A stretch of DNA of 64,000 nt from Clostridium sp. Marseille-Q2269 (lineage in GTDB: Bacteria > Bacillota > Clostridia > Clostridiales > Clostridiaceae): positions 1 through 64,000 of the forward strand of contig NZ_CALSFS010000006.1 in the NCBI RefSeq assembly GCF_943736985.1, given 5' to 3'. This document shows positions 37,347 through 46,243 of this stretch, piece by piece; the stretch's first letter is position 1; every line of letters starts with the position of its first letter. Below the pieces are notes generated by a model that was not told where the DNA came from, did not search any database, and was given only the letters and a program-made list of their open reading frames with translations. Both the position numbers and the translations under genes were made by a program.

Positions 37347-37855
37347 ATGGGAAATAACAATGTAAAATTGCGTCAAGAAGTTTTTAAATCAGATGCTTTA
37401 AAAATTGCTAATTGGTTAGAGGATACTGAAATAACACAATATTTAAATGAAAAACAGAATGTAAGCAAAAGTATTAAAGATATAATGTATAGAATAAATA
37501 TGCCTATTCTTACACATTTATTTAACCAAAATGGTAGCTTTTTTATGGTAACAACAACTAAGAAAGAGCCAGTAGGTTTCTTAAGACTTGTACCTAAGAA
37601 TAATGTTGCAGAAATTGTTATAGTAATAGGAAATAAAGAAAAATGGGGAATAGGCTTAGGAACTAGTGCAATTTTTGAAGGTTTAAAGCACGCATTTTTC
37701 AATGGCGTGTTAATGAGGTAGTTGCAAAAGTTAATTTTAAAAATAAACGGTGGAGAAAGGTATTTAGAAAAATTGGATTTACAGAGGATAAAGAATTAGC
37801 AAGAGAAATGCAGTATTCTATGTCTATGAAAGAATTTTTACAATTAGTAGCATAG
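37347..37855 (+). pseudogene. GNAT acetyltransferase, frameshifted
   Basis: The first frame encodes a RimJ/L-like N-acetyltransferase (REVFKSDALKIANWLED, EPVGFLRLVPKNN, EIVIVIGNKEKWGIGLGTSA) and stops at 37721 after HAFFNGVLMR. In the next frame the expected C-terminus continues: QWRVNEVVAKVNFKNKRWRK, VFRKIGFTEDKELAREMQYS and on to a stop at 37855. Adding one T to the run of five T near 37696 restores the whole 170-residue family length. The acetyl-CoA loop (KWGIGLGT) is in the first part. A sequencing slip or a reversible slippage site is possible. AGGGAGG precedes the start. Confidence 0.75.
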
Positions 37856-38301
37856 TATTACTGTTACTAATTTATGAAATTCTAAAGAAATATAAAATAT
37901 ATTATTATTTAAATGGGATATATAATATATTTTCTATATAATTAAATATATTTCTAAAAGTATAATATCATAAATAATTCTAATATAAAGTCATATGCAG
38001 TAAAATGTATACGGCTTTTTTTGTTTTTAGTATTAAAAATAATTTAGTATAAGTTTAGGTTGATTAATATGCTATCAGTATTAAAATATATTTAATTTGG
38101 GAACATTTTTTTACATAAAACTATTAAAAATAACATGATAAATCAAAATTTAATAAAAACACTATATTTTTATAGAAAAATTATGAAAATATCTATATAA
38201 TAAATGGAAAATGTATTTTCTTGTTAGCATTAATTCTATAAAATAGAAAAATATGATATAATTACATATAGATGTTATAAATGAAAAGGAATAAAAATAT
38301 T
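37856..38301. other. intergenic region with terminator and promoter of the third sensor unit
   Basis: No gene is seen. A hairpin at about 37998-38026 (AAAGTCATATGC with GTATACGGCTTT, two wobbles and one mismatch) is followed by a T-run and probably ends the acetyltransferase transcript. The remaining 270 bases are very AT-rich; TATAAT-like sequences abound and no single promoter can be picked. Confidence 0.45.
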
Positions 38302-38751
38302 ATGAAATTATCAATACTAGAGTTTTTTTTAATATCAATACCAGAAAGTTTTGTGTATATAACAGGAATTTGTTTTTTATCTAAAAATTCATTCAATAGG
38401 GAAAAATTAATAATAATGTCATTATTATTAGCTATAGAATCCTATAGTGTAAGAATGTTACCTATACATTTTGGAAGTCATATATTTATAAATATTATTT
38501 TTTCTATAATAATATCCGTTAATATTGGAAAGCTATCTATCCAGAAAGCTATTTCTTATAGTATGATTATGGTTATAATTGTGGCTTTAAGTGAACTTAT
38601 AACTTTTTTTGTTATGTTTTATATATTAAAAATTAATATATATTCACTAAAATTTACATCTTTAGCTAGAATAATATATTTTATCCCCTCATTTATTCTA
38701 TATTTATTTAGTATCTTTACTATAAATAAGTTAATAAATAGAAATAAATAA
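38302..38751 (+). CDS. stand-alone AgrC-like sensor membrane protein, orphan
   Basis: A 149-residue membrane protein, paralogue of those at 34079 and 40900: LSILEFFLISIPESFVYITG, NREKLIIMSLLLAIESYSVR, MLPIHFGSHIFINIIFSIII. The ATG at 38302 is chosen over 38281 because it aligns with the starts of its paralogues and has AAAAGG upstream. Unlike the other two it is not followed by agrB and agrD; a membrane histidine-kinase gene follows after 26 bases. It is therefore an orphan sensor unit, perhaps one that responds to a peptide made by the neighbouring agr loci. Confidence 0.6.
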   Translation: MKLSILEFFLISIPESFVYITGICFLSKNSFNREKLIIMSLLLAIESYSVRMLPIHFGSHIFINIIFSIIISVNIGKLSIQKAISYSMIMVIIVALSELITFFVMFYILKINIYSLKFTSLARIIYFIPSFILYLFSIFTINKLINRNK

Positions 38752-38777
38752 TGTAATAATATATAGGAGTTATGTTA

Positions 38778-40628
38778 ATGGATTTAAATAAAATAGAATC
38801 TAAACATTCAAATCATGATAGAAAAATATACAATAGTATGTTAATAGTGAAATTTGTCACATTAATTTTTTGTGTAAGTACTATTTATATGAATTATGCA
38901 GAAAAAAATAATAAAAGCATTTCTGAGAATCATTATTTAAATATATTAAGTCATGGCATAATAATAATAGCTTTAATCATTGTATATATTATTTGGAATT
39001 TTATATCATTGAAAGCTTTTAAATGTAAAAGTATAAAGGTAATTCAATTTATAGAGAATATTATATCAATTATGATTTTTACATTTATAATAGTTATATC
39101 AGGAAGTTATGAAAGTTCTTATAAATTTTTATTTTTGCTATCTATAATTCCAACTACCATACAATTAGGAATGGAGTATGGGATAATTACGTCTATTGTA
39201 TGTTCAATTATAACCTTGGTTATAGATTTGATATATGCACCTAAGGCTCCAGTTAATATATATTTTGAAAGAGATTTAATTTTAGCAGGGGTGTTTATAA
39301 TGACATCTTGGCCTTTAGGATATTATGTAAATATTAAAAGAGAAGATTTAAGAAAAAAAGAGGAAGAGGTAAGTTTATTAGCTAATAAGCTAAGTGAGAA
39401 AGAAATACAAAAAAAATGCATGGAGCAATTGCTTGTAAAAAATGAGAATTGTTATAATCTACTTATAAAAAATTCAAAGGATGCTATATTGGTACACAGG
39501 TATGGAAAAGTTATTTTTGCAAATGAAAAGCTAAAAAATATTTTAGGATACAATAAAGATTATAGTTTTAAAGACATAAATATAAAGAGATTGGTTCCTA
39601 AAGATCAACACAACAATGCAGACAAAGAATTTAAAAAATTATATCATGGTAGTGAGAACATAATTAGATTTCAGCACAATATAAGCAATAATAAAGAAAA
39701 AACAATACAAAATATATCAACTTATGTTGTTTATAATGGAATGCCTACAATTTTAAGCATATTGCATGATGTAACATCTAAAATACAAGTAGAAAAGCTT
39801 GAAAAAGATGTTAAAAAGAATATAGAATTATTAAATGAAAGTAGGGAATATAACAAATTAATTACAGAGTTTTTATCAAATATATCACATGAATTAAAAA
39901 CTCCTTTAAATGTTATTTTTACAGCAGTACAATTATTAGAGTTTTATGGAAAACAATATAATAATAATGAAAAGCAAGATAAATACTTAAAGCTGATGAA
40001 ACAAAATTGCTACAGACTAATGAAATTGATAAATAATTTATTAGATACAACTAAATTAGATTCAGGCTATTTAAAATTAAATTTGGTTAATTATAATATA
40101 GTAAATTTGATAGAGGAAATAACATTATCCGTAGCATCCTATGCTGAAAGTAGAGGAATAAATATTATATTTGATACGGATATAGAGGAAAAAATAATTG
40201 CTGTAGATCCAGATAAAATAGAAAGAATTATTTTGAATTTACTTTCCAATGCCATAAAATTTACTGATTCTGGAGGACAAGTATTTGTAAATATAGAAGA
40301 TTGCAAAGAAAATGTATATATACATGTAAAAGATACAGGAGTAGGAATACCAGAGGATAAACTTCAATCCATATTTGAAAGGTTCTTTCAGGTGGATAAA
40401 ACTTTAAAGAAAAATAAAGAAGGAACTGGTATAGGATTGCATTTAGTAAAATCTTTTGTAGAAATGCATAATGGCAGTATTGATATAAAGAGCCAATTAA
40501 AAAAAGGAACAGAGTTTATAATAGAATTACCTACTGTAGTTTGTGATGAAAATGAAACATCAAATAATATGATTTATGAAACTAATATAGAGAGAATAAA
40601 TATGGAATTTTCAGATTTAACTCAATAA
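38778..40628 (+). CDS. membrane PAS histidine kinase, orphan unit
   Basis: A 616-residue kinase: six-helix membrane block (1-185, ending YFERDLILAGVFIMTSWPLG), coiled coil, PAS domain (about 215-335; NLLIKNSKDAILVHRYGKVI), HisKA with His in FLSNISHELKTPLNVIF, and ATPase domain (NLLSNAIKFTDSGG, KDTGVGIPEDKLQSIFERFF, GTGIGLHLVKSF). There is no receiver domain and no response regulator nearby. The membrane block is shared with 35414 and 42264, and the kinase half is nearly identical to that of 42264. ATG 38778 has GGAG nine bases upstream; ATG 38772 would be too close. The preceding sensor-like gene is probably co-transcribed. Confidence 0.88.
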   Translation: MDLNKIESKHSNHDRKIYNSMLIVKFVTLIFCVSTIYMNYAEKNNKSISENHYLNILSHGIIIIALIIVYIIWNFISLKAFKCKSIKVIQFIENIISIMIFTFIIVISGSYESSYKFLFLLSIIPTTIQLGMEYGIITSIVCSIITLVIDLIYAPKAPVNIYFERDLILAGVFIMTSWPLGYYVNIKREDLRKKEEEVSLLANKLSEKEIQKKCMEQLLVKNENCYNLLIKNSKDAILVHRYGKVIFANEKLKNILGYNKDYSFKDINIKRLVPKDQHNNADKEFKKLYHGSENIIRFQHNISNNKEKTIQNISTYVVYNGMPTILSILHDVTSKIQVEKLEKDVKKNIELLNESREYNKLITEFLSNISHELKTPLNVIFTAVQLLEFYGKQYNNNEKQDKYLKLMKQNCYRLMKLINNLLDTTKLDSGYLKLNLVNYNIVNLIEEITLSVASYAESRGINIIFDTDIEEKIIAVDPDKIERIILNLLSNAIKFTDSGGQVFVNIEDCKENVYIHVKDTGVGIPEDKLQSIFERFFQVDKTLKKNKEGTGIGLHLVKSFVEMHNGSIDIKSQLKKGTEFIIELPTVVCDENETSNNMIYETNIERINMEFSDLTQ

Positions 40629-40685
40629 TATAGTCATAACAAATAATATATAATATTAAATTACTTGAAGATTATTGTAGCCTAT

Positions 40686-40740
40686 AAAATAAATCCTCTA
40701 AAATTGTAATATTACAATTTTAGAGGATTTATTTTATTTT
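40686..40740 (+). terminator. terminator formed by a 50-bp perfect palindrome
   Basis: Bases 40686-40710 (starting AAAATAAATCCTCTAAAATT) and 40711-40735 are exact reverse complements with no spacer, followed by ATTTTTATT. It can end transcripts on both strands and isolates the orphan unit from agr2. Confidence 0.85.
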
Positions 40741-40899
40741 TATTTATTAAAAGTCACACAATTTTATAAGTTAATAAAAAAACACTAATATATATCCAAA
40801 AATGTTAAAAATTTAGAAAAATAACAAAATAACCTTACATTATTTCCTAAAAGTGTTATAATTATAGTATAAATGTTATGATAAAGGAAGGATTTAATT

Positions 40900-41367
40900 G
40901 TGTTGAAGATTGGTATAACGGAGCTATTAATAAGAACCTTACCAGAATGCTTCTTAATTATTTTTATAACACAAGCTTTTAGTAATATTAAAATAAATAA
41001 GAGTAAATATTTAATAACTAGTGTTTTATTATCTATAATTATATATTCAATTAGATTACTACCAATACATTTTGGGGTGCATACTATATTAAATATTATA
41101 GTAATAATATTAATAAGTACACTTATAAATGATATTACTCCTATTAAAGCTATAACTTATTCTTTAATCTTAATGAGTTCTTTAGCATTAAGTGAAGCTT
41201 TAAATTTATATTTTATATATAAAATGTTTGCTACAAATATAGAAGCCATTTTAAATGATCCATTAAAAAAATGTATTTATTTGATGCCATCTATGGTTAT
41301 GCTAGTAATTATAGTTTTATTTATTTTAAAAATAAAAAATAGGAGATTAAAGGATGTTTTTAATTGA
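40900..41367 (+). CDS. stand-alone AgrC-like sensor membrane protein, agr2 locus
   Basis: A 155-residue membrane protein with five or six helices: LIRTLPECFLIIFITQAFSN, NKSKYLITSVLLSIIIYSIR, LLPIHFGVHTILNIIVIILI. It is the closest relative of the agr1-linked protein at 34079, sharing the GTG start followed by Leu and a strong AAGGAAGG site. It overlaps agrB2 by 14 bases. No kinase or ATPase motif is present. The coupling to agrB in both loci argues that it is part of the signalling system, either as receptor or as a helper in peptide export. Confidence 0.65.
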   Translation: MLKIGITELLIRTLPECFLIIFITQAFSNIKINKSKYLITSVLLSIIIYSIRLLPIHFGVHTILNIIVIILISTLINDITPIKAITYSLILMSSLALSEALNLYFIYKMFATNIEAILNDPLKKCIYLMPSMVMLVIIVLFILKIKNRRLKDVFN

Positions 41368-41983
41368 ACATGCTTCTAATATAATAGCAAGCAAAATTAC
41401 AAATAGTTTAAATTCAGATAAGGAAACAGAAGAAATAATTTCATATGGAGCATTTGTATTATTTCAGATTATATGGTCATTCTTATGTGTAGTAATTTTA
41501 GGAGAAATATTTAACGTTTTAATAGAATCTATTGTTATTGTAGTAACTATAGCAATATATAGAAAGTATTCTGGAGGGTTACATGCCCACTCCCCTAATA
41601 AATGTGCAATTTGGGGTGCGATTATTTGTGTTGGATCTGGAATTGTTGTGAAAAATATTAATATAAATTTGAATATAACTTTTATATGTATATTTATTTT
41701 CACATTTATGTATGCTCGCTATTGTGTTTATGAGTTTGCTCCAAGAGATACTAAACATAAGCCTATAAATAATATAGGTGAAAGATTAAGACTAAAGAAA
41801 TATTCATTTATAGTAATTGATACTTTATTTGTTATTGGAATTTTGCTTATATTATTATATTTAAAATATAGATATGATATTTTAATATATTATAATAAAT
41901 GTATAATTATAGCAGTGTTATGGCAAAGTTTTACCCTTACTCCTGTGGCAAAAAAAATATTTGGGAAATACGCTATGGAATAA
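41354..41983 (+). CDS. agrB2: AgrB, peptide-processing membrane protease
   Basis: A 209-residue membrane cysteine protease. RKYSGGLHAHSPNKC again puts His77 and Cys84 at the catalytic positions known from S. aureus AgrB. It shares much of its length with agrB1 (EEIISYGAFVLFQI versus KEVIAYGTFAFIQT) but has a shorter basic loop near 140-150. It should process AgrD2, encoded 64 bases downstream. The two systems are paralogous but clearly diverged, which suits separate signals. Confidence 0.95.
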   Translation: MFLIEHASNIIASKITNSLNSDKETEEIISYGAFVLFQIIWSFLCVVILGEIFNVLIESIVIVVTIAIYRKYSGGLHAHSPNKCAIWGAIICVGSGIVVKNININLNITFICIFIFTFMYARYCVYEFAPRDTKHKPINNIGERLRLKKYSFIVIDTLFVIGILLILLYLKYRYDILIYYNKCIIIAVLWQSFTLTPVAKKIFGKYAME

Positions 41984-42047
41984 TAAATTTATTAGCATAC
42001 TTACGTTTTAAAGCTAATTCATATATAAAATAATAGGGGGTATTATA

Positions 42048-42182
42048 ATGAAAAAACAATTAAAAGAAAAATGTATACAAATAAGTGCAAAGTTACTTAA
42101 ATTTGTGGCTTATTCTACAGCAGATTCAGCTTGTGTGCTTAGTGCATATCAACCTAAGGAACCAAAGTCATTAAAAAAATAA
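42048..42182 (+). CDS. agrD2: AgrD, autoinducing peptide precursor 2
   Basis: A 44-residue precursor the same length as AgrD1: leader MKKQLKEKCIQISAKLLKFV then AYSTADSA, core CVLSAY, tail QPKEPKSLKK. By the clostridial rule the thiolactone ring is CVLSA from Cys29, with DSA as possible exocyclic residues. The tail is basic where that of AgrD1 is acidic, so the two cognate AgrB proteins may discriminate. A GGGGG site precedes the ATG. A terminator follows at 42189. Confidence 0.92.
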   Translation: MKKQLKEKCIQISAKLLKFVAYSTADSACVLSAYQPKEPKSLKK

Positions 42183-42187
42183 AATAT

Positions 42188-42236
42188 AAATAGTGTATAT
42201 AGATAAGTAAATTTTCTTATACACTATTTCTTCGTA
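42188..42236 (+). terminator. hairpin after agrD2
   Basis: AAATAGTGTATA pairs with TATACACTATTT, followed by CTTCG. The T-run is weak, so partial read-through into the kinase gene is possible. Confidence 0.65.
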
Positions 42237-42263
42237 TATTATATGACTGTGAGTGTGAGATTT

Positions 42264-44117
42264 ATGAGCCAATTAAATGAAAGCAGAGAAAAAAATATAT
42301 ATAATATAACCTGTACAGTGAAATTGATATCCTTACTTTTTTCTTCTATAATACTATATAATTATATTTCTAAATGTAATTATGCTAGTAAAAATAGTTA
42401 TTATAATACTATATTTGCAATAACATTATCATTAATAATGACTATTATATATCTAATTTGGTCTTTTTTTGCTATAAAAACTAGGATGTTTAAGAATATA
42501 TTGCTTATGCAAAAAATAGAGAATATATTTTTTATTTTAATTTTTACAGCTATGATAATAATATCAGGGAAATATAGCAGTCAGTATAAATATTTATTTT
42601 TATTTATTATAATTACTACTACTATTCAAAGAGGATTAAAGTCTGGTATGATTATTTCAATAATATCTTCTATTATAATATTAACTATAGATTTATCTAT
42701 GGCTAAATGTAATGGAGTAAATCCTTATTTTGAAAATGATTTAATTCTTTCTGGAGTGTTTGTTCTAACGGCTATGTCCTTAGGATATTATGTTAAGATA
42801 GGTAATGAGAGTATAGCAAAAAAGAATATAGAGTTACAAAATTTGAATAAAAAGTTAAATGAAAAAAATAGTCAAAGAAGATATATAGAAGAACTTCTTT
42901 TGAAAAATGATACCTGTTATAATCTACTAATAGAAAATGCAAGAGATGCTATTATAATACATAGGAAAGATAAAATTGTTTTTGCTAATGAAAGTGCAGC
43001 AGAACTATTAATTTGTAATAATAATGGTGAACTTAGAAATGTAAATATAAATGAATTTATAGTAAAAGAAAATCAAAAGAAGATAAAAGATAAGTTACAA
43101 GCAATATATAAAGATAAAACTGAAATAATATCTTTAGAACAGATTATACAAAACAGTAAAAAAGAGAGAGTAAATGTTGAAAGTACATGTACGTATATTA
43201 TATATAATAATAAGCCTGCTATATTATCTATATTAAGAGATATAACCTCAGAAAAGCAGGTGGAAAAACTTCAAAAAGATGTAGAAAAAAATATAGAATT
43301 ATTAAATGAAAGTAGAGAATACAATAAATTAATCACTGAGTTTTTGGCCAATATATCTCACGAATTAAAGACACCTTTAAATGTAATATTTACAGCAGTG
43401 CAAATATTAGATTTATATAAAAAGGATGAAAAGTCCCATGGTAAAAAAGAGCAATATATAAAAGTTATAAAACAAAATTGTTATAGACTTATGAGGTTAA
43501 TTAATAATTTATTGGATACAACTAAACTAGATTCAGGATATTTAAAACTCAATTTAGTAAATTGCAATGTAGTAAATTTAATAGAAGAAATTACTTTATC
43601 TGTAGTTTATTATGCAGAAAGTAAAAATATAAATATTGTATTTGATACAGATGTGGAAGAAAAAATTATGGCTGTAGATCCAGATAAAATAGAAAGAATA
43701 GTATTAAATTTATTGTCCAATGCTATAAAATTTACTGGTAGTGGTGGAAATATATATGTAAATATTAAAGATCTTGATGATAGTATTACTGTGTATGTAA
43801 AAGATACAGGTATAGGTATACCAGAGGACAAAAAGAAAAGTATATTTGATAGATTTATTCAAGTAGATAAAACTTTAAGAAGGAATAAAGAAGGCAGTGG
43901 TATAGGATTATACTTAGTTAAATCTTTTGTAAGTATGCATGAAGGAAGTATAGATATTAAAAGTGAAATGGGCAAAGGTAGCGAATTTATAATAAATATA
44001 CCAGTAAAATTAGTAGAAAATCAATTAGATGAAGAAAACAATATAATGTATTCGCCAAGTAAAGAATATGTAAATATGGAGTTTTCAGATATTTATTCAG
44101 AACTTTTGTCTAAATAG
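42264..44117 (+). CDS. membrane PAS histidine kinase, agr2 locus
   Basis: A 617-residue kinase with the same architecture as 38778: membrane block 1-180 (YKYLFLFIIITTTIQRGLKS, YFENDLILSGVFVLTAMSLG), PAS domain (NLLIENARDAIIIHRKDKIV), HisKA with His in FLANISHELKTPLNVIFTAV, and ATPase domain (NLLSNAIKFTGSGG, DTGIGIPEDKKKSIFDRFIQ, GSGIGLYLVKSF). It follows agrD2 directly, in the position AgrC would occupy, but it is a HisKA kinase, not an AgrC-type HPK10 kinase, and no AgrA-like LytTR regulator follows. ATG 42264 is preferred to 42243 because it aligns with its paralogues. Confidence 0.88.
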   Translation: MSQLNESREKNIYNITCTVKLISLLFSSIILYNYISKCNYASKNSYYNTIFAITLSLIMTIIYLIWSFFAIKTRMFKNILLMQKIENIFFILIFTAMIIISGKYSSQYKYLFLFIIITTTIQRGLKSGMIISIISSIIILTIDLSMAKCNGVNPYFENDLILSGVFVLTAMSLGYYVKIGNESIAKKNIELQNLNKKLNEKNSQRRYIEELLLKNDTCYNLLIENARDAIIIHRKDKIVFANESAAELLICNNNGELRNVNINEFIVKENQKKIKDKLQAIYKDKTEIISLEQIIQNSKKERVNVESTCTYIIYNNKPAILSILRDITSEKQVEKLQKDVEKNIELLNESREYNKLITEFLANISHELKTPLNVIFTAVQILDLYKKDEKSHGKKEQYIKVIKQNCYRLMRLINNLLDTTKLDSGYLKLNLVNCNVVNLIEEITLSVVYYAESKNINIVFDTDVEEKIMAVDPDKIERIVLNLLSNAIKFTGSGGNIYVNIKDLDDSITVYVKDTGIGIPEDKKKSIFDRFIQVDKTLRRNKEGSGIGLYLVKSFVSMHEGSIDIKSEMGKGSEFIINIPVKLVENQLDEENNIMYSPSKEYVNMEFSDIYSELLSK

Positions 44118-44371
44118 TGCTTTTATTATGTGTGAGTTCATGAATCATCTTCTACAATAAAGCTTTATATAATAATATATAATAAAATTTTAATTTATTA
44201 AATTTTCATAAGTAAAAAATATTATAAAATTATACTAGTGTAATATAAATAAGAAATTTGTATAAGTCATGTTTATTAATAAATATGGCTTATTTTTGAT
44301 TTATTAAAAATTTTTTAGTACAAAATAATATAAAAGTGTTATAATATTTTTCGTAAGTGAGGTGAAAAAAT

Positions 44372-45238
44372 ATGAGTAATATAGCTGGAGAAGGTTGTGA
44401 AGTTTTAGTACCTTTTAATGAGAGAAAACCTCTTAAGGACATAGAGAGAAGTATTGTTAAGAAATATAGAAAACCTATGTGGAATAAATTTGTTAAAGCT
44501 ATTAAAGAATTTAATCTTGTAGAAGATGGTGATAAAATAGCTGTAGCAGTTTCTGGTGGGAAAGATAGTATAGTTATGGCAAAATTATTTCAGGAATTAA
44601 AAAAGCATGGCCAAATAAATTTTGACTTAGAATTTATTTCAATGGACCCTGGTTATCATAAAGACATAAGAAAGTTATTAATAGACAACTGCAATTATTT
44701 AGATATACCTATTAATTTATTTAATTCTGACATCTTTAAAGTTATAGATGATATAGCAAAGGATTATCCTTGTTATATGTGTGCTAGAATGAGAAGAGGA
44801 GCTCTTTATTCTAAAGCACAGGAATTAGGATGTAATAAATTAGCATTAGGTCATCATTTTAATGATGTTATAGAAACTATTTTATTAAATGTGCTGTATG
44901 CTGGAAACTTTAAGACTATGTTGCCTAAATTCAAATCTACAAATTTTAAAGGGCTAGAATTAATAAGACCATTATATTATGTAGAAGAAGAATATATACA
45001 AAAATTTATACAAAGTAGTGGTATATGGCCACTAAACTGCGCTTGTATGGTGGCAGCGGGTAAAGTAGGAAATAAAAGACATGAGATTAAAGATTTAATT
45101 AAAGAATTAAAGAAAAATTTTAAAGATGTAGATAAATCTATTTTTATGTCATCTAAAAATGTGAATATGGAAGCTATCTTAGGATGGAAAAAACATGGAG
45201 AAAAACATTCTTATTTAGATTTTTATGATGAGGATTAA
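44372..45238 (+). CDS. ttcA: PP-loop ATPase, TtcA-like tRNA thiolation protein
   Basis: A 288-residue protein with the PP-loop SGGKDS at 61-66 that adenylates tRNA, a Cys pair in DYPCYMCARMRRGALY and further cysteines in LNCACMVAAG, the layout of Fe-S dependent TtcA/TtuA-type enzymes. TtcA makes 2-thiocytidine in tRNA; in Clostridium the exact tRNA target is not certain. LGHHFNDVIETILLN is a family motif. GTGAGGTGA precedes the ATG. It stands alone with a terminator at 45248-45290. Confidence 0.8.
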   Translation: MSNIAGEGCEVLVPFNERKPLKDIERSIVKKYRKPMWNKFVKAIKEFNLVEDGDKIAVAVSGGKDSIVMAKLFQELKKHGQINFDLEFISMDPGYHKDIRKLLIDNCNYLDIPINLFNSDIFKVIDDIAKDYPCYMCARMRRGALYSKAQELGCNKLALGHHFNDVIETILLNVLYAGNFKTMLPKFKSTNFKGLELIRPLYYVEEEYIQKFIQSSGIWPLNCACMVAAGKVGNKRHEIKDLIKELKKNFKDVDKSIFMSSKNVNMEAILGWKKHGEKHSYLDFYDED

Positions 45239-45245
45239 TAAATAG

Positions 45246-45290
45246 AAAAAGATTGGCAAATTAAATTTAAACTTGCTAATCTTTTTTTAT
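45246..45290 (+). terminator. terminator of the TtcA-like gene
   Basis: AAAGATTGGCAA (45248-45259) pairs with TTGCTAATCTTT (45273-45284) with a G-T wobble, followed by T5. Confidence 0.85.
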
Positions 45291-45328
45291 TTATTAATGG
45301 CACATGAATGTGGAATATATAATGATTT

Positions 45329-45874
45329 TTAGAATATTACAGGGTAGACAACTGTTAATATTTTAGAATCTGTTTTAAGAGGATTAACTAATATATGTGG
45401 TATAGTGGAAGGAAAATGAATAGAGTCTCCTTCGTTTACAAAATACTCTTCACCATCTAAAGTAGCTATAATAGCACCTTCTAATACATATACAAATTCT
45501 TCTCCTGGATGACTAAATTTGTGACCATGTTGTTTTTCCGCTGGAATTACAACCAATATAGATTCCATATTTCTTTCTGGAAAGTTACCACTTAGCCGTA
45601 TGAATTTAGAACTGGAGCCTTCCAGTTCAAAAACTTCTCTTTCTTGTTTTTTTACTAAAAATTTGTGAAGTTCTGGAGTTTTAAAAAAATAAGTTATAGG
45701 TACATTTAGTGCATCTGCAATTTTTTTTAGAGAAGTAATTGCAAGAGAAGACGAATTATTTTCAACTTGTGATAAAAAGCTTATAGATAAACCTGTTTTC
45801 CCACCAAGATCTTTTAAGGTTAAATTTTTTTCTTTTCTTAGATTTCTAATTTTTTCAGCAATTTCATTGATCAT
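45329..45874 (-). CDS. XRE-cupin transcription regulator
   Basis: A 181-residue regulator with an N-terminal XRE helix-turn-helix (NLTLKDLGGKTGLSISFLSQ, VENNSSSLAITSLKKIADAL, residues 17-56) and a C-terminal cupin domain (about 100-175; HGHKFSHPGEEFVYVLEGAI, GDSIHFPSTIPHILVNP). Relatives such as PuuR-type regulators control amino-acid or polyamine catabolism. The ATG at 45874 has GGAGG five bases before it; a TTG at 45886 overlaps that site and is rejected. It is divergent from the permease and peptidase genes at 46244 and 47768, which are its likely targets. Confidence 0.88.
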   Translation of the reverse strand: MINEIAEKIRNLRKEKNLTLKDLGGKTGLSISFLSQVENNSSSLAITSLKKIADALNVPITYFFKTPELHKFLVKKQEREVFELEGSSSKFIRLSGNFPERNMESILVVIPAEKQHGHKFSHPGEEFVYVLEGAIIATLDGEEYFVNEGDSIHFPSTIPHILVNPLKTDSKILTVVYPVIF

Positions 45875-46243
45875 TTTGACCTCCAATACTCATACTAACA
45901 AAATCCAGAAAAATCTTACTTTTCTTTCAATAATAATAGCATAATAAGTGTTTCAATTCAATATTATTAGCTCAGCATTAGAAAAAAATTATACAATTAT
46001 TTGTATAAAAATATACAATAATAAGATTATTTATAACCAGACAAATTAAAAAAATATTTTAATATAAGTGTAAAAATATAATATATATTGTAGTAAATAA
46101 TAAATAATTACTGTATAACAGTAGAAAATCGTGTACATATCATATAAATTATGATATTATCAAAATATACTGAAATATTTACAAAACTTTGTAGGTATAA
46201 ATATTCAATGTGACTGAAGATTTTGATTAAAGGGGGAATAAAC

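Noticed and set aside
42264-44117. Calling the agr2 kinase AgrC
   Set aside because: It has HisKA motifs (HELKTP) and a PAS domain, not the HPK10 kinase of AgrC, and there is no AgrA beside it.
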